Assembly (NCBI GenBank): GCA_927911235.1
Contig: CAKMOY010000029.1
Coordinates: 1 to 16,006 of the forward strand
Direction: 5' to 3'
Source: an uncultured Moraxella sp.
GTDB taxonomy: Bacteria; Pseudomonadota; Gammaproteobacteria; Pseudomonadales; Moraxellaceae
Length of the DNA stretch: 16,006 bases
A program made the translations under genes and the position numbers. Below are positions 7,509-14,727 of the stretch, piece after piece. Each line of letters starts with the position of its first letter. Within the stretch, counting starts at the first letter, position 1. The notes below the pieces were generated by a model that did not search any database, was not told where the DNA came from, and saw nothing but the letters and a program-made list of their open reading frames with translations.

Positions 7509-8576
7509 ATGTTAAAATTTTCTCACACCGCTTTATTTATCACGTTGGCAAGCTGTCTTGGTTTAACCGCTTGTAATCAAACCCAAAATACCGCTTCAAC
7601 AGCCGAAACCGCCCAAGCAAGTACAACGGCAAGCACCGCCCAAGTCAGTGCAAGTGCCACCGATAACAATGGCATGGTAACGATTAACACCGTGCGTGGC
7701 GATGTGCAATTGCCTGTCAATCCTGAGCCGATTGCTGTGTATGATATGACGCTCATGCAGGATTTAAAAGCGTTGGAAGTGCCTGTTGCGGGCTTGCCTG
7801 GTAAATTGCGTTTAGAAAGTTTGCGTATCAAAGACGCACCAAGCACCGATATTGGTACGCTGTTTGAGCCGAATATGGAAGCGTTAAATCAGCTAAAACC
7901 AAAAGCGATTTTGGTCGGTAGCCGTATGGTGGAAAAATACGACCAATTAAGCCAAGTTGCCCCAACGCTAGATTTGACGCTAGATACAGCTCACGCTTAT
8001 GAGTCTAGCAAACAACGCCTTGCCGATTTGGGTAAATTATACAACAAAACCGAAAAAGCCCAACAATTACAACAAGACATTGATAAAGCAATTGCCGATG
8101 CCAAAGCAGTCGCACAAGGCAAAGGCAATGGTTTGGTAATTTTGATAAACGGCAATAAAATGTCAGCGTTCGGCACAAAATCTCGTTTTGGCTTTATTCA
8201 TAACGAATTTGGCATTCCACAAGCCGACCCAAATATTCAAGACAGCCGACACGGTCAGCCTGTTACTTTTGAATATATTCAAAAAGTTAATCCTGATTGG
8301 CTATTTGTGCTAGACCGTTCGTCAGCGATTGGCGAAGAAGGCGTGGGGGCAAAAGCCGTGCTTGACAATCCACTCATGCACAAAACCACCGCTTGGTCAA
8401 AAAATCAAATCGTATATTTAAGTCCAGATTCTTACCTAGCGTTTGGCGGTTATTATCAATGGCTTGCTGATGCCAAAATCATTAGCGATAGTTTTGGTAA
8501 AGGCACAACAACAGCCAGTGCAACCGCTTCAGCCCCTGCAAGTTCAGCAAGTACAACGGCATCAACCACAAAATAA
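7509..8576 (+). CDS. Ferric-siderophore-binding lipoprotein (CeuE/FetB/FatB-like)
   Basis: The substrate-binding protein of an iron-siderophore ABC importer, 355 residues. The signal peptide ends in the lipobox LTAC, with lipidated Cys22, followed by an Ala/Ser/Thr-rich tether (27-51). The fold then matches the CeuE/FetB branch: INTVRGDVQLPVNPEPIAVY, the cluster MSAFGTKSRFGFIHNEFGI (218-236), VLDR and YLSPDSYLAFGG. By eye, Arg226 and Arg270 match anion-binding arginines of Campylobacter CeuE, and His248 and Tyr309 match its two iron ligands, which points to tetradentate catecholate siderophores. A second Ala/Ser/Thr tail (333-355) is unusual. It has its own Fur box and heads a run with two permeases and an ATPase. 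No TonB-dependent receptor is in the window, so the exact siderophore is unknown. Confidence 0.93.
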   Translation: MLKFSHTALFITLASCLGLTACNQTQNTASTAETAQASTTASTAQVSASATDNNGMVTINTVRGDVQLPVNPEPIAVYDMTLMQDLKALEVPVAGLPGKLRLESLRIKDAPSTDIGTLFEPNMEALNQLKPKAILVGSRMVEKYDQLSQVAPTLDLTLDTAHAYESSKQRLADLGKLYNKTEKAQQLQQDIDKAIADAKAVAQGKGNGLVILINGNKMSAFGTKSRFGFIHNEFGIPQADPNIQDSRHGQPVTFEYIQKVNPDWLFVLDRSSAIGEEGVGAKAVLDNPLMHKTTAWSKNQIVYLSPDSYLAFGGYYQWLADAKIISDSFGKGTTTASATASAPASSASTTASTTK

Positions 8577-8581
8577 TTAAA

Positions 8582-8606
8582 TGTAGGGGCGTATTGCATA
8601 CGCCCC
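8582..8606. repeat. dispersed palindromic repeat, copy 2
   Basis: A near-perfect palindrome, TGTAGGGGCGTAT-TGC-ATACGCCCC, lying between the binding-protein and first permease genes. Its first 22 bases are the exact reverse complement of 3256-3277. The GGGGCGTAT/ATACGCCCC stem is 9 bp with a 3-nt loop and no T-run, so it may stabilise the upstream mRNA, but no termination is indicated. Confidence 0.8.
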
Positions 8607-8636
8607 ATTGATAAAATTAACAAGCTAAGAAAAACA

Positions 8637-9653
8637 ATGACCGTGTTATCCACCACCAAAACGTCTAACGGACGTTTTCCCCCCTTATTTGTTTAATTTA
8701 TTAAGTCTAGCTATCATGCTAGGCTTATTTTTGTTAAGTCTATCTGTCGGCGTGGCGGATTTTTCTTGGCAAGGCTTGTTCGCTTGGGCATTTGGCAATA
8801 GCGACATGGCGAGCGATATGGAGCTTATGCTTGTGAGCCGTTTGCCACGCACGCTTGCCATTATTTTGACAGGTGCATCACTTGCAGTGGCTGGCATGGT
8901 ACTACAAGTCGTGTTAAAAAACCGCTTTGTAGACCCGTCTATGGTCGGTGCAACGCAGAGTGCAGGGCTTGGGCTGTTAATCGTCAGTCTTATGTTGCCA
9001 AGTAGTGGATTGTTCGTCAAAATGCTGATTGCCACGCTGTCGGCATTGGTTGGCATGGTGCTGTTTATGCGGTTAATCAAGCCGTTACCGCCCACTGATT
9101 TTTTGATGATACCGCTTATCGGCATTGTGTTTGGCGGAATTATTGAAGCGGTTACGCTGTTTATCGCTTACGAAACCGAAAGTATGCAACTGCTGTCTGT
9201 ATGGCGGATGGGCGATTTTTCCACGATTTTGTCTGGGCGTTATGAGTTACTTTACGTTACAGGGGCGTTGGCATTTGTGGCGTATATTTTGGCGGATAAA
9301 TTAACCATTGTCGGCTTGGGCGATGCGATTGCGATTAATCTTGGGGTCAATCGTCAAGCAATGCAATGGTTCGCCATTATCACCGTTGCCATGATTAGTT
9401 CGGTTGTTGTAGTTACGGTTGGGGCGATTCCATTTATTGGGCTGGTCGTGCCGAACATCATCAGGCCGAATGATGGGCGACTAGATTACGCCGTTGTTTG
9501 CCTGCGGTTGCCTTGCTCGGTGCGAGTATGGTGCTGTTGTGCGATATTTTGGGGCGTGTGCTGATTTTTCCGTATGAAGTGCCTGTTTCCACCATTTTTG
9601 GCGTAGCAGGGGCGGTGATTTTTTTAACCTTGTTGTTAAAGCAAAAAGATTAG
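8637..9653 (+). CDS. Ferric-siderophore ABC permease (FatD/CeuB/FetC-like), three apparent +1 frameshifts
   Basis: A FecCD-family inner-membrane subunit forming half of the importer channel. From the ATG at 8637 the frame reads MTVLSTTKTSNGRFP, then breaks in a six-C run (8679-8684). One C fewer joins it to YLFNLLSLAIMLGLFLLSL. The core has RLPRTLAIILTGASLAVAGM and GAIPFIGLVVPNII, typical of the family. Two more extra bases follow: a G in AGGCC (9463-9467), where AGC CGA gives SRMMGD, and a T near 9482, where AGA TTA gives RLRR. The last frame then runs CLPAVALLGASMVLLCDILG to KQKD and the stop at 9651-9653. Restored length is about 337 residues with eight to nine hydrophobic segments. As read, the longest product is 8689-9564, starting at a TTG. 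Three lesions in one gene are more than chance error would usually give. Confidence 0.88.
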
Positions 9654-9672
9654 TTCAAAATGAAAGTTTTTC

Positions 9673-9802
9673 GTAGGGTGGGTTAGCCCTAAGAACCACA
9701 AAAATTGCACAACAATTTTAGGTTCGCAAGGGGCGTAACCCACCTTTTTGACACAAATTTTTAACCTAATTTGGTGGGTTACGCTTTGCTAATCCACCCT
9801 AC
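9673..9802. repeat. 130-bp compound palindromic element
   Basis: The outer arms GTAGGGTGGGTTAGC (9673-9687) and GCTAATCCACCCTAC (9788-9802) are inverted copies with one mismatch. An inner perfect inverted pair GCGTAACCCACC (9733-9744) and GGTGGGTTACGC (9773-9784) forms a second stem. A further hairpin, ACC-AAAATTG/CAATTTT-GGT, occupies the left half (about 9695-9724). It has the form of a chromosomal interspersed repeat or MITE and sits between the two permease genes, with no reading frame of its own. Confidence 0.8.
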
Positions 9803-9843
9803 ATATCAAAAATAACAAATTGTGATTGTAAAAAAGAAAAAAT

Positions 9844-10837
9844 ATGACAAATCAAACACTTAATCCATTTTATCAAGCCAAAATTTTGACAAAACCTGTC
9901 ATCATCGCAAGCGTTGTACTAGCGATTAGTATGCTTTTGTTTATGACGTTAAACGCCAACGGCAACTGGGATTTTGTGTTGCCGTTTCGTTTTTACAAAC
10001 TCATGGCGTTAATCCTTGTTGGGGTGGCGATTGGCGTATCTACCTTGCTGTTTCAAACTTTAACGCACAATCCGATTTTGACCCCTGCCCTACTCGGTTT
10101 TGATGCGTTATATGTGTTAATCCAAAGCGTCCTTGTGTTTGCATTGGGTGCGGTGAATATATTTACCACTCAGCCATTACTCAAGTTTTTTTTTAGAAAT
10201 TATGCTGATGGTCATTGCGTCCATGCTCATGTTTCGGTTACTTTTTAATGAAAAACAGCAAAATTTATCACGGCTGATTTTGGTTGGTATTATTTTTGGC
10301 GTGCTGTTTCGCAGTTTGTCATCGCTGATTGCACGCTTGATAAATCCAGAAGATTTTGTCGTGGTGCAGTCGGCAAGTTTTGCTCAATTTAACACGATTG
10401 ACAAAACGATGATGTGGGTAAGCCTCGCTATCTGTGCGGTGTGCCTTGGGGCAGTGTGGCGGTGGCGACATCAGGTGGATATTTTGATGCTTGGCAAATC
10501 GTATGCGATTAATCTTGGCATTGATTATCAAAAATTGGCGTTGCGATTGCTGATTATCATTGCGATTTTGGTGGCGACTGCGACTGCGTTTGTTGGACCT
10601 GTTATCTTTTTGGGCTTGCTTGTATGTGCTTTAACCAATAAAATTAGCCAACAAATGTATCATACTGAACGCTTGATTTTGGTGAGTTTGATTTCGGTGA
10701 TTTGTTTGGTTTTAGGACAGACTATTTTTGAACAAGTGCTTGGCATGGCTGGCGTGTTGGCGGTTGTCATTGAACTGTTTGGTGGCATTGTGTTTATTAT
10801 ACTGATGTTAAATCGTTATAAAAAGGCGATTGCTTAA
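9844..10837 (+). CDS. Ferric-siderophore ABC permease (FatC/YclO-like), +1 frameshift in a T9 tract
   Basis: The second FecCD-type channel subunit. The first frame has FRFYKLMALILVGVAIGVST, LLFQTLTHNPILTPALLGFD and ALYVLIQ, the pattern of the FatC/CeuC/YclO branch. It then reaches QPLLKFFF, where a run of nine T (10186-10194) shifts the frame. Eight T would give LLKFFLEIMLMVIASMLMFR and continue with RLILVGIIFGVLFRSLSSLI, SYAINLGIDYQKLALR, TATAFVGPVIFLGLLVCAL and the end NRYKKAIA. Restored length is 330 residues. As read, it is split into 9844-10248 and a second frame opening near 10202. Nine identical bases are enough for replication slippage, so phase variation is possible, but a homopolymer sequencing error is as likely. 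The ribosome site is weak (AAGAAAAAA). Confidence 0.9.
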
Positions 10838-10868
10838 ATTTTTGTTAAAATAAAAAAAGGAAAAAATT

Positions 10869-11627
10869 ATGATAACGATTGAAAATGTTTCTCATCATAT
10901 TGATAACAATTTGATTTTAAACAATATTAATTTAAATTTAGCAGAAGAGCAAGTCATCGCCCTAATCGGTCCAAACGGTGCAGGCAAATCTACGCTATTC
11001 ACCGTCATGGCTCGCCTAAACCCTCTACAAACAGGAAAAATCCGCTTTGACGACCACGATATTCTAACCACAGATAGCAAAATTTTGGCAAAAACCGTTG
11101 CCATGCTCGCCCAAGAAAACCACATTCAAGGGCGATTGACCGTTGCCGAACTGTTGATGTTTGGGCGTTATCCGTATCATCAAGGCAGACCGACCGCTCA
11201 TGATGAAGCGATTGTCAAGCAAGTCATGGCACGTTTTGAGCTAGATACGCTTGCCACTCGTTACCTTGCGACCTTGTCTGGCGGTCAGCGACAGCGAGTA
11301 TTGATTGCCATGATAGTATGTCAAGACACGCCGTTTGTGCTGCTTGATGAGCCGCTTAACAATTTGGATATGTATCATGCAGGCAAACTGATGCGGATTT
11401 TACGAACTTTAGTTGAACAAGACAAAAAAACTGTAGTAATTGTGTTACATGATATTAATCAAGCATCGCAATTTGCCGATACGGTGGTGATGATGAAAAA
11501 AGGCGAAATCGTCAGTCAAGGTCGCCCTGTTGATGTGCTGACAAAAGAGCGGATTTTTGAGTTGTTCGGTGTCAATGCGACTGTGTTAGAGCATAACGGT
11601 CGCCCTGTGATTGTGGATACGATTTGA
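10869..11627 (+). CDS. Ferric-siderophore ABC transporter ATP-binding protein (FatE/CeuD-like)
   Basis: The cytoplasmic ATPase that powers import, 252 residues and intact. Walker A GPNGAGKST is at 34-42, the Q-loop glutamine at 82, the signature LSGGQRQR at 136-143, Walker B FVLLDEP at 156-162, the D-loop NNLD at 164-167 and the switch histidine at 194 (LHD). TVAMLAQENHIQGRLTVAEL and FGRYPYHQGR are characteristic of the iron-siderophore/YclP branch. It lies 31 nt after the second permease with a strong ribosome site (AAAGGAAAA) and probably belongs to the same Fur-controlled transcript. It converges on a small membrane-protein gene with 10 nt between the two stops and no visible terminator. 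Confidence 0.96.
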   Translation: MITIENVSHHIDNNLILNNINLNLAEEQVIALIGPNGAGKSTLFTVMARLNPLQTGKIRFDDHDILTTDSKILAKTVAMLAQENHIQGRLTVAELLMFGRYPYHQGRPTAHDEAIVKQVMARFELDTLATRYLATLSGGQRQRVLIAMIVCQDTPFVLLDEPLNNLDMYHAGKLMRILRTLVEQDKKTVVIVLHDINQASQFADTVVMMKKGEIVSQGRPVDVLTKERIFELFGVNATVLEHNGRPVIVDTI

Positions 11628-11637
11628 CAAATTGTTG

Positions 11638-11838
11638 CTAAACTTCAAACAAATACCCCACTACTCCAGTACCAATCAACAACAAAACCACCGCTACAGG
11701 CAAAATTTTGCCTGCCAGCTTTTTGGTTTTGTTACGAATAAGGATTTCTTGGCTAAAACTGGCAATCGCAAGGCAAATCAAGCCTGACACAGTGGACAAA
11801 ATCCCCAAGCCAATCGCCAAAAATCCCAAATACAGCAT
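11638..11838 (-). CDS. Small two-helix membrane protein, unknown function
   Basis: A 66-residue frame, MLYLGFLAIGLGILSTVSGL onwards. Two hydrophobic segments (about 2-27 and 46-64) are separated by a basic loop IRNKTKKLAGK, so it probably inserts as a hairpin with the loop in the cytoplasm. I do not recognise a family. Its start lies 13 nt after the stop of the lipoprotein gene on the same strand, so the two are probably co-transcribed. No good ribosome site precedes the ATG, which suggests translational coupling or lowers confidence that it is expressed. Confidence 0.6.
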   Translation of the reverse strand: MLYLGFLAIGLGILSTVSGLICLAIASFSQEILIRNKTKKLAGKILPVAVVLLLIGTGVVGYLFEV

Positions 11839-11851
11839 GCGTTAGTACCAA

Positions 11852-12518
11852 TTATTTGTTTGCATTTGGCTCAATGCCAGCTTCTTCCACGAGTTTATGG
11901 AGCATTTCACGCACTTCTAAAGCAGTTTTTTTCCGCTTTTTGCATAGATTTGCCGATATCTGGATTGGTTTGTGGTGTGGCTTCTGGATTTTTTGCCATA
12001 ATCGCCATCGCCGAACGAGTATCAGCGATGTTTTCTAACATTTTATCACGCACTTTGGTAACACGTGGTTCGTTAAATTTTAACCCTTGTAATGTTGTTT
12101 TTTGAGTGTCCAACTGTTTTAAAATTTCGTCAAACACTTTTTTCTGTGCGGCAGGGCTTGTTGCCGATTGCATTTGTTTTTCTAGCTCGGCTTGTTTGCT
12201 TTGGTGTTTTTTGTCAATGTCGTTAATGGTTTTTAACAACACACCCAAATCCGCTTTTAACGCCAAATTTTCAGCAGGTTTTGCGTTCGCTTGTCCCACG
12301 GCATTGTCCGTTGTGGTTGCCAACGCTGTGCTTGCCGTTGGTGCAGATGCCACTGCCGAAGCGATTGGTGTCGCTACGCTTGCCGTTGTTGGTACAGAAA
12401 CACTTGCCGTTGGTGCAGGTGCTGATGATAAATCTGGCGTTTCGGCAGGTTTGTCCGTTTTTGAACAAGCGGTTAAAGCAATTGCCAAAGCACTTGCGAC
12501 TGCGATATGTTTTAACAT
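11852..12518 (-). CDS. Ala/Ser/Thr-rich lipoprotein, unknown function, frameshifted near the C-terminus
   Basis: A 221-residue lipoprotein after frame repair. The signal peptide ends at the lipobox LTAC (Cys18). Next comes a long Ala/Ser/Thr/Pro/Val tether (about 30-75), then a helical, Lys/Gln-rich domain (LLKTINDIDKKHQSKQAELE, KKVFDEILKQLDTQK) of coiled-coil character, probably periplasmic. A run of seven A (plus-strand T at 11926-11932) breaks the frame at MQKAEK. Six A would continue TALEVREMLHKLVEEAGIEP and stop at 11852-11854. As read, it stops at 11907 after NCFRSA. The start has a strong ribosome site (AAGGAA). No family is recognised; the tether resembles that of the siderophore-binding lipoprotein in this window. 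Confidence 0.8.
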
Positions 12519-12543
12519 AAAAAATTCCTTAAGATAATTTTAA

Positions 12544-12563
12544 ATAATTTTTTAAAAAATTAT
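12544..12563. repeat. 20-bp perfect AT palindrome in the lipoprotein leader
   Basis: ATAATTTTTTAAAAAATTAT is its own reverse complement. It lies between the candidate promoter and the ribosome site of the minus-strand lipoprotein gene and could form a hairpin in the mRNA leader or serve as an AT-rich protein site. A function is not shown. Confidence 0.5.
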
Positions 12564-12587
12564 CGGTAAATGGTAAAATTGGCGACC

Positions 12588-12596
12588 ATTTTAACA
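12588..12596 (-). promoter_or_regulatory. candidate extended -10 promoter of the lipoprotein gene
   Basis: On the minus strand TGTTAAAAT gives a TG-extended -10 about 70 nt before the ATG at 12518. No convincing -35 precedes it. The rest of the gap up to 12688 holds nothing else I can recognise. Confidence 0.4.
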
Positions 12597-12688
12597 AAAA
12601 TACTGGACAAAGTTTGTATCGGTTATGTGCTTTTTTCTAACGCAACTTTTTATTTAACAATTAATTGAATCAACTTTTAACCAACTAT

Positions 12689-13315
12689 TTAGCCAAAATC
12701 ATAATACCATTCAATTTTTCTATCAAATCCAATCTCCAACAAACTTGCCGTAATCCGTCCTGTCAGTCCCCAAACCTTTTCGTTGTCAATGATAAAGGCT
12801 GGCGATGTCAGTTGTATTTTGTCGTATTGTTTGACAAAAGGTTGGACTTCTTGGGTCAAAAGCGTTGCCAAATCCGCCCAAAATAAGCGTTCAATCTCCC
12901 CTATTTCAGGCGTTAATGGCAAATTCGACTCAATCACGCCCACCACAGGCAACACAGGCAAGCCCGCTTTGGTAAATGCCATCGGCAATTCGCCCAAAAT
13001 CTGCACATCAGTTGGTAAAATCCCTGTTTCTTCCCACGTTTCTCGCAAAGCGGTGGCGTGGTTGCCGCTGTCGTCAGGCTCTTGGCGACCGCCTACAAAG
13101 GACACTTCACCCGCATGATTTTGTAGCGTACTGGCTCGCAGTGAGTACAAAATTTTGGGATTTAATTCGTTGGTAATCACCACAAGCACCGCATAGGGCT
13201 GACGTTTTGGCTCAACAGGTATATTTGCCAAACGTTCGGCTAATTGCTTTAACAATGGGCTTTTAAAATCGTTTTTTTGAATATTATTAAAATATTGTTG
13301 ATTATTTATCATCAT
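12689..13315 (-). CDS. nudL: Nudix CoA pyrophosphatase (NudL/YeaB-like)
   Basis: A 208-residue cytoplasmic Nudix hydrolase that would cleave coenzyme A or acyl-CoA to phosphopantetheine and 3',5'-ADP. The CoA-type motif LYSLRASTLQNHAGEVSF (56-73) directly precedes the Nudix box GGRQEPDDSGNHATALRETW EETGI (75-99), with metal-binding RE and EE pairs. The usual 'VSFPGG' reads VSFVGG here, a mild departure. The length fits the family. Two adjacent ATGs (13315 and 13312) are possible starts, with AGG about ten bases upstream. It is divergent from the zinc-ribbon Nudix gene and lies 170 nt upstream of the lipoprotein gene on the same strand. Confidence 0.9.
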   Translation of the reverse strand: MMINNQQYFNNIQKNDFKSPLLKQLAERLANIPVEPKRQPYAVLVVITNELNPKILYSLRASTLQNHAGEVSFVGGRQEPDDSGNHATALRETWEETGILPTDVQILGELPMAFTKAGLPVLPVVGVIESNLPLTPEIGEIERLFWADLATLLTQEVQPFVKQYDKIQLTSPAFIIDNEKVWGLTGRITASLLEIGFDRKIEWYYDFG

Positions 13316-13463
13316 AAAAAATAAACCTATGCGTTTAAAATTTTGGCTGAATTTTTAGCCGATTTTGCTAAAAGTATGTTAAGATTACCACTGAATATTT
13401 CAGCTATCAACCCAAAAACTTGCACCTTATTGATAACAATTTATTTAAAAAATAGGAATATCC

Positions 13464-14015
13464 ATGCCATTTTGTTTAAAATGTGGTCATCAAGCCCAAC
13501 ACGCCATTCCAGCAGGCGACTCTCGCCCACGCATTGTTTGCCCCAATTGCGGTTATATTCATTATGAAAATCCAAGAATGATTAACGGTTGTTTGCTGTT
13601 TGACGGTGATAAGGTGTTGCTGTGTCGCCGTGCGATTGAGCCAAGATACGGTTTTTGGACGTTGCCAGCAGGTTTTATGGAGCTTGGCGAAACGATGGCA
13701 GAAGGGGCAAACCGTGAATGTATGGAAGAAGCGGACGCTTGTGGCGAAAATTTGCAATTGTACTGTTTGTACGATTTGCCAGAATTGGGCGATATTCATG
13801 CGTTTTTTGTGGCAAATCTCAAAGACGGCAAATTTGGCGTGGGTGAAGAAAGCCTTGAATGTGCGTTGTTTGCCGAAGATGAAATCCCGTATGATGAGCT
13901 GGCTTTTGACACCGTTACCCAAACGTTAAAACATTATTTTCATGACAAAAAGCAAGGGGCGACTTTAGGTAATTTCCCTTTGCACCAACACGTTATTTAT
14001 AAACCAAAACCTTAA
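13464..14015 (+). CDS. Nudix hydrolase with N-terminal zinc ribbon
   Basis: A 183-residue protein with two domains. The zinc ribbon has Cys4-x2-Cys7 and Cys26-x2-Cys29, followed by GYIHYENPRMI. The Nudix domain has the box GFMELGETMAEGANRECMEE (70-89) with the REC..EE metal site. Relatives act on ADP-ribose, NADH or other nucleoside diphosphate derivatives. It differs from NADH pyrophosphatase NudC in being shorter and lacking NudC's 'SQPWPFPxS' motif, so the substrate is not assigned. The ATG follows AGGA closely. It is nine nucleotides upstream of the OsmC gene, so the two form an operon; a redox or detoxification role would suit both, which is inference. Confidence 0.92.
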   Translation: MPFCLKCGHQAQHAIPAGDSRPRIVCPNCGYIHYENPRMINGCLLFDGDKVLLCRRAIEPRYGFWTLPAGFMELGETMAEGANRECMEEADACGENLQLYCLYDLPELGDIHAFFVANLKDGKFGVGEESLECALFAEDEIPYDELAFDTVTQTLKHYFHDKKQGATLGNFPLHQHVIYKPKP

Positions 14016-14024
14016 GGATTTTTT

Positions 14025-14429
14025 ATGACAACTGCAAATGTAACATACGAAGGCAATTTACGCACCACCGCCATTCACCTACAATCCAACAACCAAATCA
14101 TCACTGACGCACCTGTGGACAATCACGGACGTGGCGAAGCGTTTTCACCGACTGATTTATTGGCAACGAGCCTTGCGTGCTGTATGATGACAGTCATGGG
14201 CATTAAGGCTGAAAGCATGGGGCTTGATTTGGCGGGTAGCACCGCAGACGTTACCAAAGTGATGATAACCGACCCACGCCGAGTGGGTGAAATTGACGTG
14301 GTGATGACGGTGAAGGGTGTCAGCGATGATAAAGACAAAACCATTTTGACAAACACCGCCATGACTTGCCCTGTGGCAAAAAGTCTGCACCCAGATATTG
14401 TGCAAAATGTGAAAATTGAGTTTGTTTGA
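14025..14429 (+). CDS. OsmC-family peroxidase
   Basis: A 134-residue OsmC/Ohr-fold protein. SPTDLLATSLACCMMTVMGI (41-60) carries the first redox cysteine (Cys52 or Cys53), and NTAMTCPVAKSLHPDI has the second (Cys115). Together they form the thiol pair that reduces organic hydroperoxides. The glycine-rich N-terminal strand (VTYEGNLRTTAIH) and the short length fit the OsmC/YhfA-like subgroup more than Ohr. A double cysteine at the first position is slightly unusual. The start follows AAGGA at seven bases. It is second in an operon with the zinc-ribbon Nudix gene. No OxyR- or OhrR-type site was recognised upstream. Confidence 0.93.
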   Translation: MTTANVTYEGNLRTTAIHLQSNNQIITDAPVDNHGRGEAFSPTDLLATSLACCMMTVMGIKAESMGLDLAGSTADVTKVMITDPRRVGEIDVVMTVKGVSDDKDKTILTNTAMTCPVAKSLHPDIVQNVKIEFV

Positions 14430-14453
14430 TAAAAATAAAATAAAAAGTGATTT

Positions 14454-14727
14454 ATGCTAGAAATTTCTCCACACATTGAACAAGCGATTATTTTACAAGC
14501 CAAACAGTAGGGTGTTACGGTTAATTTGGCATATCAAGGACAAAATATTTCTAAAAAAATTGTTGTTAAATGCCTTGCAAAATATCAAAAAAATTAGCTT
14601 AATTACAGGCGTATCTTTTGCCATGATTGAAGCAAAAGATACGCAATTAGCCAACTATTATCAACGATTAGGTTTTATCAAAATTGAGAATAGTTTGGTA
14701 TTATTATTTCCTATTAATCAAATTTAA
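14454..14727 (+). pseudogene. antitoxin-GNAT toxin fusion remnant
   Basis: From the ATG at 14454 the frame reads MLEISPHIEQAIILQAKQ, resembling the N-terminus of a small type II antitoxin, and then meets TAG (14508-14510). Beyond the stop the same frame gives GVTVNLAYQGQNISKK, where 'AYQGQ' is the acetyl-CoA-binding turn of a GNAT acetyltransferase. After an extra A in a seven-A run (14553-14559) it continues LLLNALQNIKKI, MIEAKDTQLANYYQRLGFIK and LVLLFPI, the usual C-terminus of TacT/AtaT-like GNAT toxins. The antitoxin C-terminus and about half of the GNAT are missing, so a deletion probably fused the two genes of a toxin-antitoxin pair. A stop and a frameshift then followed. The family of the antitoxin part is uncertain. 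Confidence 0.65.

Noticed and set aside
12106-12537. 143-residue Ala/Val-rich frame opposite the lipoprotein
   Set aside because: A shadow of the Ala/Ser/Thr-rich tether codons on the other strand; the minus-strand gene has a lipobox and ribosome site.
12689-14015. Two Nudix genes as one divergent functional system
   Set aside because: They belong to different Nudix subfamilies with different expected substrates; adjacency alone does not support a joint role.
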